From an uncultured Flavobacteriales bacterium (GTDB taxonomy: Bacteria; Bacteroidota; Bacteroidia; Flavobacteriales_D; Sanyastnellaceae), in NCBI GenBank assembly GCA_937890245.1, contig CALACF010000089.1, positions 1-8,482 of the forward strand: a stretch of 8,482 nucleotides of DNA, read 5' to 3'. The translations under genes and the position numbers were made by a program. The notes under the pieces were generated by a model. It worked only from the letters and a program-made list of their open reading frames with translations, had not been told where the DNA came from and made no database searches. Shown in pieces: positions 6,299 to 8,482 of this stretch (the stretch's first letter is position 1; every line of letters begins with the position of its first letter).

Positions 6299-7261
6299 TT
6301 AAACGACCGGCACCGCAATCGGCGCAAAGTCCACCAACTGGCGGAAGGTCTCGACCCGGTCCATGAGCTCAGTATCAGAAACCGTTCGGATCCGCTCCGT
6401 CCCGAAAGCCTCACACGTGAACGAGGCCAAAGCACTGCCAACGACCACGGCCTGCTTGAGCGTATCGAAGTCTACTGCGCCACAACGCGCAATGTGCCCC
6501 AAGAACCCACCCGCAAACGTGTCGCCAGCACCCGTAGGGTCCACAACCTCCTCTAAGGGAAGTGCGGGCGCAGAGAAAAACTCCAGCCCGTCGCCATCAC
6601 TTTTCTGGAACAGCAACGCCCCATGCTCCCCCTTCTTGATCACCAAGTACTTCGGACCCAAATCTAGAATGTACCGGGCGGCACGAACGAGTGAGCGTTG
6701 GCCCGAAAGTTGGCGGGCCTCCTCATCGTTGATCGTCACCACGTCCACACGGGCAATCACGGCGAGCAAATCCCCCAGCGCGCTGTCCATCCAGTAGTTC
6801 ATGGTGTCGAGCACAATAAGCTTCGGGCGCTCCTCCATTTGATCCAGCACGCTAAGCTGCAGCTTGGGGTCAATATTTCCGAGCATCACCCAAGGTGCGC
6901 TGCGCATCGAAGCGGGCACAACTGGCTTAAAATCCGCCAAAACATTCAGGTCGGTCACCAGCGTATCGCGGGTGTTCAAGTCCATGTGGTAGGTGCCGGA
7001 CCAGAAAAAACTCTTCTCCCCTTTGCGCAATTCCACACCGTCGAGGTTCATCCCTGCGGACTCCATCTGTTTCAACTCTTCAGCAGGAAAATCGTCTCCG
7101 ATCACTGAAACCAAGCCCACCTGCTTGACCAAGCGTGATGAAGCCCAGCCGACATAAGTGCCAGCGCCACCCACTACCCGCTCGCGTGAGCCAAAAGGGG
7201 TTCGAATCGTATCGAAGGCAACCGTACCGACGGCCAAAATAGAATCTCCGTGCAAGGACAT
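6299..7261 (-). CDS. PfkB-family (ribokinase-like) carbohydrate/nucleoside kinase
   Basis: This 320-residue cytoplasmic kinase transfers phosphate from ATP to a sugar or nucleoside hydroxyl. The N-terminal half has the substrate-side glycines GGAGTYVG (31-38). The C-terminal signature DPTGAGDTFAGGF (241-253) gives the anion hole and catalytic base D247. NDEEARQL (178-185) and VIKKGEHGALLF (207-218) are further family segments. The substrate cannot be read from sequence; ribokinase, adenosine-kinase-like or other sugar specificity are all possible. The length is normal for the family. The start at 7261 (MSLHGDSILAVGTVAFD) is chosen over an in-frame ATG at 7327 for two reasons: the family begins right at the first beta strand, and the predicted -7 element at 7306-7313 lies downstream of the longer start. 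The gene ends 14 bp from the convergent M23 gene with no clear hairpin between them. An 8-bp direct repeat CTTAAACG covers both stop codons. Confidence 0.92.
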   Translation of the reverse strand: MSLHGDSILAVGTVAFDTIRTPFGSRERVVGGAGTYVGWASSRLVKQVGLVSVIGDDFPAEELKQMESAGMNLDGVELRKGEKSFFWSGTYHMDLNTRDTLVTDLNVLADFKPVVPASMRSAPWVMLGNIDPKLQLSVLDQMEERPKLIVLDTMNYWMDSALGDLLAVIARVDVVTINDEEARQLSGQRSLVRAARYILDLGPKYLVIKKGEHGALLFQKSDGDGLEFFSAPALPLEEVVDPTGAGDTFAGGFLGHIARCGAVDFDTLKQAVVVGSALASFTCEAFGTERIRTVSDTELMDRVETFRQLVDFAPIAVPVV

Positions 7262-7270
7262 AGCGGAAAA

Positions 7271-7296
7271 TTTAAGATGCTGATTTAAGATGCTGA
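7271..7296. repeat. Perfect 13-bp tandem duplication in the pfkB-family leader
   Basis: TTTAAGATGCTGA occurs twice head to tail with no mismatch (7271-7283 and 7284-7296). The pair lies between the predicted transcription start of the kinase gene (about 7300) and its ATG at 7261, so almost the whole 5' leader is this repeat. It may be a recent replication-slippage duplication or a pair of protein or RNA binding sites. A perfect adjacent 13-mer repeat is very unlikely by chance in a window of this size. Confidence 0.85.
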
Positions 7297-7305
7297 ACTG
7301 AGTTG

Positions 7306-7313
7306 CAAAAGTA
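7306..7313 (-). promoter_or_regulatory. Predicted -7 element of the PfkB-family kinase promoter
   Basis: On the minus strand TACTTTTG (7313-7306) matches TAnnTTTG in full. No convincing TTG is found 17-23 bases further upstream, so the -33 element is weak or absent. Transcription would start near 7300. It lies only 2 bp from the -33 TTG of the divergent tRNA promoter, so the two polymerase sites would overlap. Confidence 0.45.
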
Positions 7314-7315
7314 CG

Positions 7316-7346
7316 TTGCGAATTCATAAAGCAGAACGTATCTTTG
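7316..7346 (+). promoter_or_regulatory. Predicted promoter of the tRNA-Asn gene
   Basis: TTG (7316-7318) is followed after 20 bases by TATCTTTG (7339-7346), a full match to the Bacteroidota -33/-7 pattern with good spacing. Transcription would start near 7352, giving a 5' leader of about 46 nt to be trimmed by RNase P. That leader contains a short hairpin, GACGC/GCGTC (7367-7380). Confidence 0.65.
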
Positions 7347-7397
7347 CCGTCCGATTTACGGATGACGACGCAACGGCGTCACGTAAGCGGAAACCAT

Positions 7398-7471
7398 TCC
7401 CCCATAGCTCAGCTGGTTAGAGCGACTGACTGTTAATCAGTAGGTCCCTGGTTCGAGTCCAGGTGGGGGAG
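7398..7471 (+). tRNA. trnN: tRNA-Asn (anticodon GTT)
   Basis: A complete cloverleaf can be drawn by eye. The acceptor stem TCCCCCA/TGGGGGA (7398-7404 with 7464-7470) pairs fully. The D stem GCTC/GAGC (7407-7410, 7420-7423) encloses a loop with GG. The anticodon stem ACTGA/TCAGT (7425-7429, 7437-7441) carries loop CTGTTAA with anticodon GTT at 7432-7434. The T stem CCTGG/CCAGG carries loop TTCGAGT. The discriminator base is G (7471), as expected for asparagine identity. CCA is not encoded and must be added after transcription. It is a single-gene unit with its own promoter and a hairpin terminator just downstream. Confidence 0.98.
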
Positions 7472-7474
7472 CAA

Positions 7475-7509
7475 AAAGAAGCCCGAAGCAATCAGCTCCG
7501 GGCTTTTTT
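7475..7509. terminator. Rho-independent terminator, probably bidirectional
   Basis: The arms AAGCCCG (7479-7485) and CGGGCTT (7499-7505) pair perfectly. The stem extends inward by three pairs after one mismatch (loop AATCA) and outward through an A-run and T-run with one G-T wobble. On the plus strand the hairpin runs into six T, ending the tRNA-Asn transcript a few bases after the tRNA. On the minus strand the A-run at 7473-7477 becomes a T tract, so it can also end the LytTR regulator transcript, whose stop codon is at 7536. Confidence 0.88.
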
Positions 7510-7535
7510 AGTTTAGAAGCCGCACCGCGACTACA

Positions 7536-8285
7536 TCACAGCAAGTTGATCCGACTCGCCAACATCTCCTTGTAAGAGCCTCCCACAGGAATCTCCATGT
7601 CCATGGCGCGCACATGGATCATGGAGTACTTGATGCTCTCCACCTGGTCTAGATTCACGATGTATGAACGGTGCACGCGCATAAAGCGCCGCTCGTTCAA
7701 CTTTCGCTCAACGTCCTTCATGGTAGAGTGGATCGTGTAGCTATGCTCAGGTGTGTGCACAACCACATAATCCTTCAGCGCTTCTACAAACAACAGGTCG
7801 TCAATGCTCACTTTCACCAGCTTGCTGCGGTGCTTTACGAAGATATACTCCGCAGATTCTTTGTGTTCTGCAACGCTTCGGAGAAACTCATTCTCCATTT
7901 TTGCCTCCTGCTCTTTGGCGAACTTATGGAGGGCCATTTCGATACTCGTCTGCAGGTCCACATCCTTGAAGGGTTTCAAGATATAGCCGTGTGGTTCTGC
8001 CAATTTTGCCTCTGACAGCGTGTTGCGATCCGCATAAGCCGTCAAGAAAATTATCGGTACATCAGTGATGCGCTTTATCTCTTCTGCCGTAGCAATTCCG
8101 TTCAAATCACCTTTGAGCATGATGTCCATCAAGATAACATCCGGGCGGTATTTTGCTGCAGCCTCGATAGCGTCCTCGCCGTTGTCCACAGACGCGACCA
8201 CTTGATACCCCAAGCCTTTGAGTGTTTGCTCGATGTCCTTTCGGACAATGCTTTCGTCTTCAGTTACAAGAATATTGACTGACAT
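7536..8285 (-). CDS. LytTR-family two-component response regulator
   Basis: This 249-residue cytoplasmic transcription regulator has a receiver domain (about 3-118) with the acidic pocket E9/D10, phosphoacceptor D54 in LMDIML, T82 in LTAYAD, and K104 in LKPF; all phosphorylation residues are present. A charged helical linker (about 118-142, KFAKEQEAKMENE) leads to a LytTR DNA-binding domain (about 146-249) with typical segments FVEALKDYVVVHT, HSTMKDVERKL and FMRVHRSYIVNL. LytTR proteins bind paired direct repeats and often control surface, adhesion or exopolysaccharide genes; the target here is unknown. The gene lies 84 bp downstream of a histidine kinase gene on the same strand, its likely partner. 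A near-palindrome at 8315-8331 lies in that gap. It converges with tRNA-Asn, sharing the terminator at 7475-7509. Confidence 0.95.
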   Translation of the reverse strand: MSVNILVTEDESIVRKDIEQTLKGLGYQVVASVDNGEDAIEAAAKYRPDVILMDIMLKGDLNGIATAEEIKRITDVPIIFLTAYADRNTLSEAKLAEPHGYILKPFKDVDLQTSIEMALHKFAKEQEAKMENEFLRSVAEHKESAEYIFVKHRSKLVKVSIDDLLFVEALKDYVVVHTPEHSYTIHSTMKDVERKLNERRFMRVHRSYIVNLDQVESIKYSMIHVRAMDMEIPVGGSYKEMLASRINLL

Positions 8286-8314
8286 GCTGCTGCGTTTTGG
8301 TTGAGGTCTTCATC

Positions 8315-8331
8315 GCCCACAAATTGTGAGC
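8315..8331. repeat. 17-bp near-palindrome upstream of the response regulator
   Basis: The arms GCCCACAA (8315-8322) and TTGTGAGC (8324-8331) around one central A match at 7 of 8 positions; the mismatch becomes a G-U pair in the minus-strand RNA. It sits 30-46 bp before the regulator ATG, after the kinase stop. It could be an operator for autoregulation or a weak RNA hairpin between the two genes. There is no T tract following it, so it is not a typical terminator. Confidence 0.4.
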
Positions 8332-8369
8332 GTGTAAAGGTGGTCAAATCTTCGACGGAAACACGGTTC

Positions 8370-8482
8370 TCAGCGTTCAACAGATGATTTATCGCGCCGA
8401 AAGCTAACGCAAAAGCGCGTACCATCGCCTGATTCATAGTCTACTTTGGCGTCGAGTTGTTCCGAAAGAGCCTGCACCAAAT
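8370..8482 (-). CDS. Sensor histidine kinase, C-terminal end only (partial)
   Basis: Reading the minus strand from the window edge in the frame starting at 8480 gives 36 residues to a TGA at 8372-8370. They show LVQALSEQLDAKV, then YESGDGTRFCVSF, and a short basic tail. This is the end of a histidine kinase ATP-binding domain: the final helix with LxxQL and the closing GTxF beta strand. The pattern resembles HisKA_2/HWE-type kinases with HATPase_c_2 domains, but too little is visible to fix the subfamily or any sensor domain. It is upstream of and co-directional with the LytTR regulator, which it presumably phosphorylates. Confidence 0.75.
   Translation of the reverse strand, partial: LVQALSEQLDAKVDYESGDGTRFCVSFRRDKSSVER

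Noticed and set aside
7262..7327. N-terminal extension of the PfkB-family kinase to an ATG at 7327
   Set aside because: It would translate the 13-bp tandem repeat and the promoter -7 element, and family members start at the first beta strand.
7367..7380. GACGC/GCGTC hairpin in the tRNA leader as a regulatory RNA
   Set aside because: Only five pairs with a four-base loop; such stems are common by chance and nothing else supports a function.
8322..8332. Match of AATTGTGAGCG to half of the E. coli lac operator
   Set aside because: Only about one half-site matches, there is no LacI-type gene or sugar operon here, and the organism is from a different phylum; taken as coincidence.
1..8482. Search for CRISPR arrays, insertion sequences, phage genes, toxin-antitoxin or defence genes
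   Set aside because: No spaced direct repeats, terminal inverted repeats, transposase or integrase motifs were found; every long frame that is not a shadow belongs to a recognisable cellular family or to the small AtpI-like protein.

Overview
The window looks like chromosomal DNA from a member of the Bacteroidota, probably of Flavobacteriales type, with a fairly balanced base composition. Four things point there. The ATP synthase a subunit has a cleavable signal peptide and a long periplasmic N-terminal domain. A PorW/SprE-type TPR lipoprotein of the type IX secretion/gliding machinery is present. The M23 peptidase carries the TPLRxYxPGY segment after its membrane helix. Several promoters fit the Bacteroidota pattern TTG-N(16-20)-TAnnTTTG, and Shine-Dalgarno sequences are essentially absent.

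Left block (1-2588, minus strand), in transcription order: bactofilin, atpZ, a four-helix AtpI-like membrane protein, atpB (subunit a), atpE (subunit c) and the first six codons of what should be atpF (subunit b). Bactofilin/atpZ overlap as TGATG and atpZ/atpI-like overlap as ATGA, so the bacterial cytoskeleton gene is translationally coupled to the ATP synthase accessory genes. A near-consensus promoter at 1499-1528 lies in front of atpB, so the core Fo genes can also be expressed alone. A perfect 12-bp palindrome sits in that short leader.

Middle block (2628-6284): the large periplasmic lipoprotein PorW/SprE (minus) is divergent, across a 93-bp spacer, from a membrane-anchored LytM/M23 endopeptidase (plus). 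Bactofilin, the M23 enzyme and PorW/SprE together form a cell-envelope neighbourhood: a cytoskeletal scaffold, a peptidoglycan hydrolase and a secretion/gliding lipoprotein.

Right block (6299-8482): a PfkB-family sugar/nucleoside kinase (minus) ends 14 bp from the M23 gene. Its leader contains a perfect 13-bp tandem duplication, and its promoter is back to back with that of a single tRNA-Asn(GTT) gene (plus). A strong hairpin terminator after the tRNA appears to work in both directions, because a LytTR response regulator gene converges on it. The last bases hold the C-terminus of a histidine kinase upstream of the regulator, so the two form a likely two-component pair.

I see no IS element, phage gene, CRISPR array or defence system. 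Most genes are conserved housekeeping or envelope genes. The more unusual points are regulatory (leader repeats, overlapping promoters), the His-rich extension of subunit a, and the coupling of bactofilin, PorW/SprE and the ATP synthase accessory genes.
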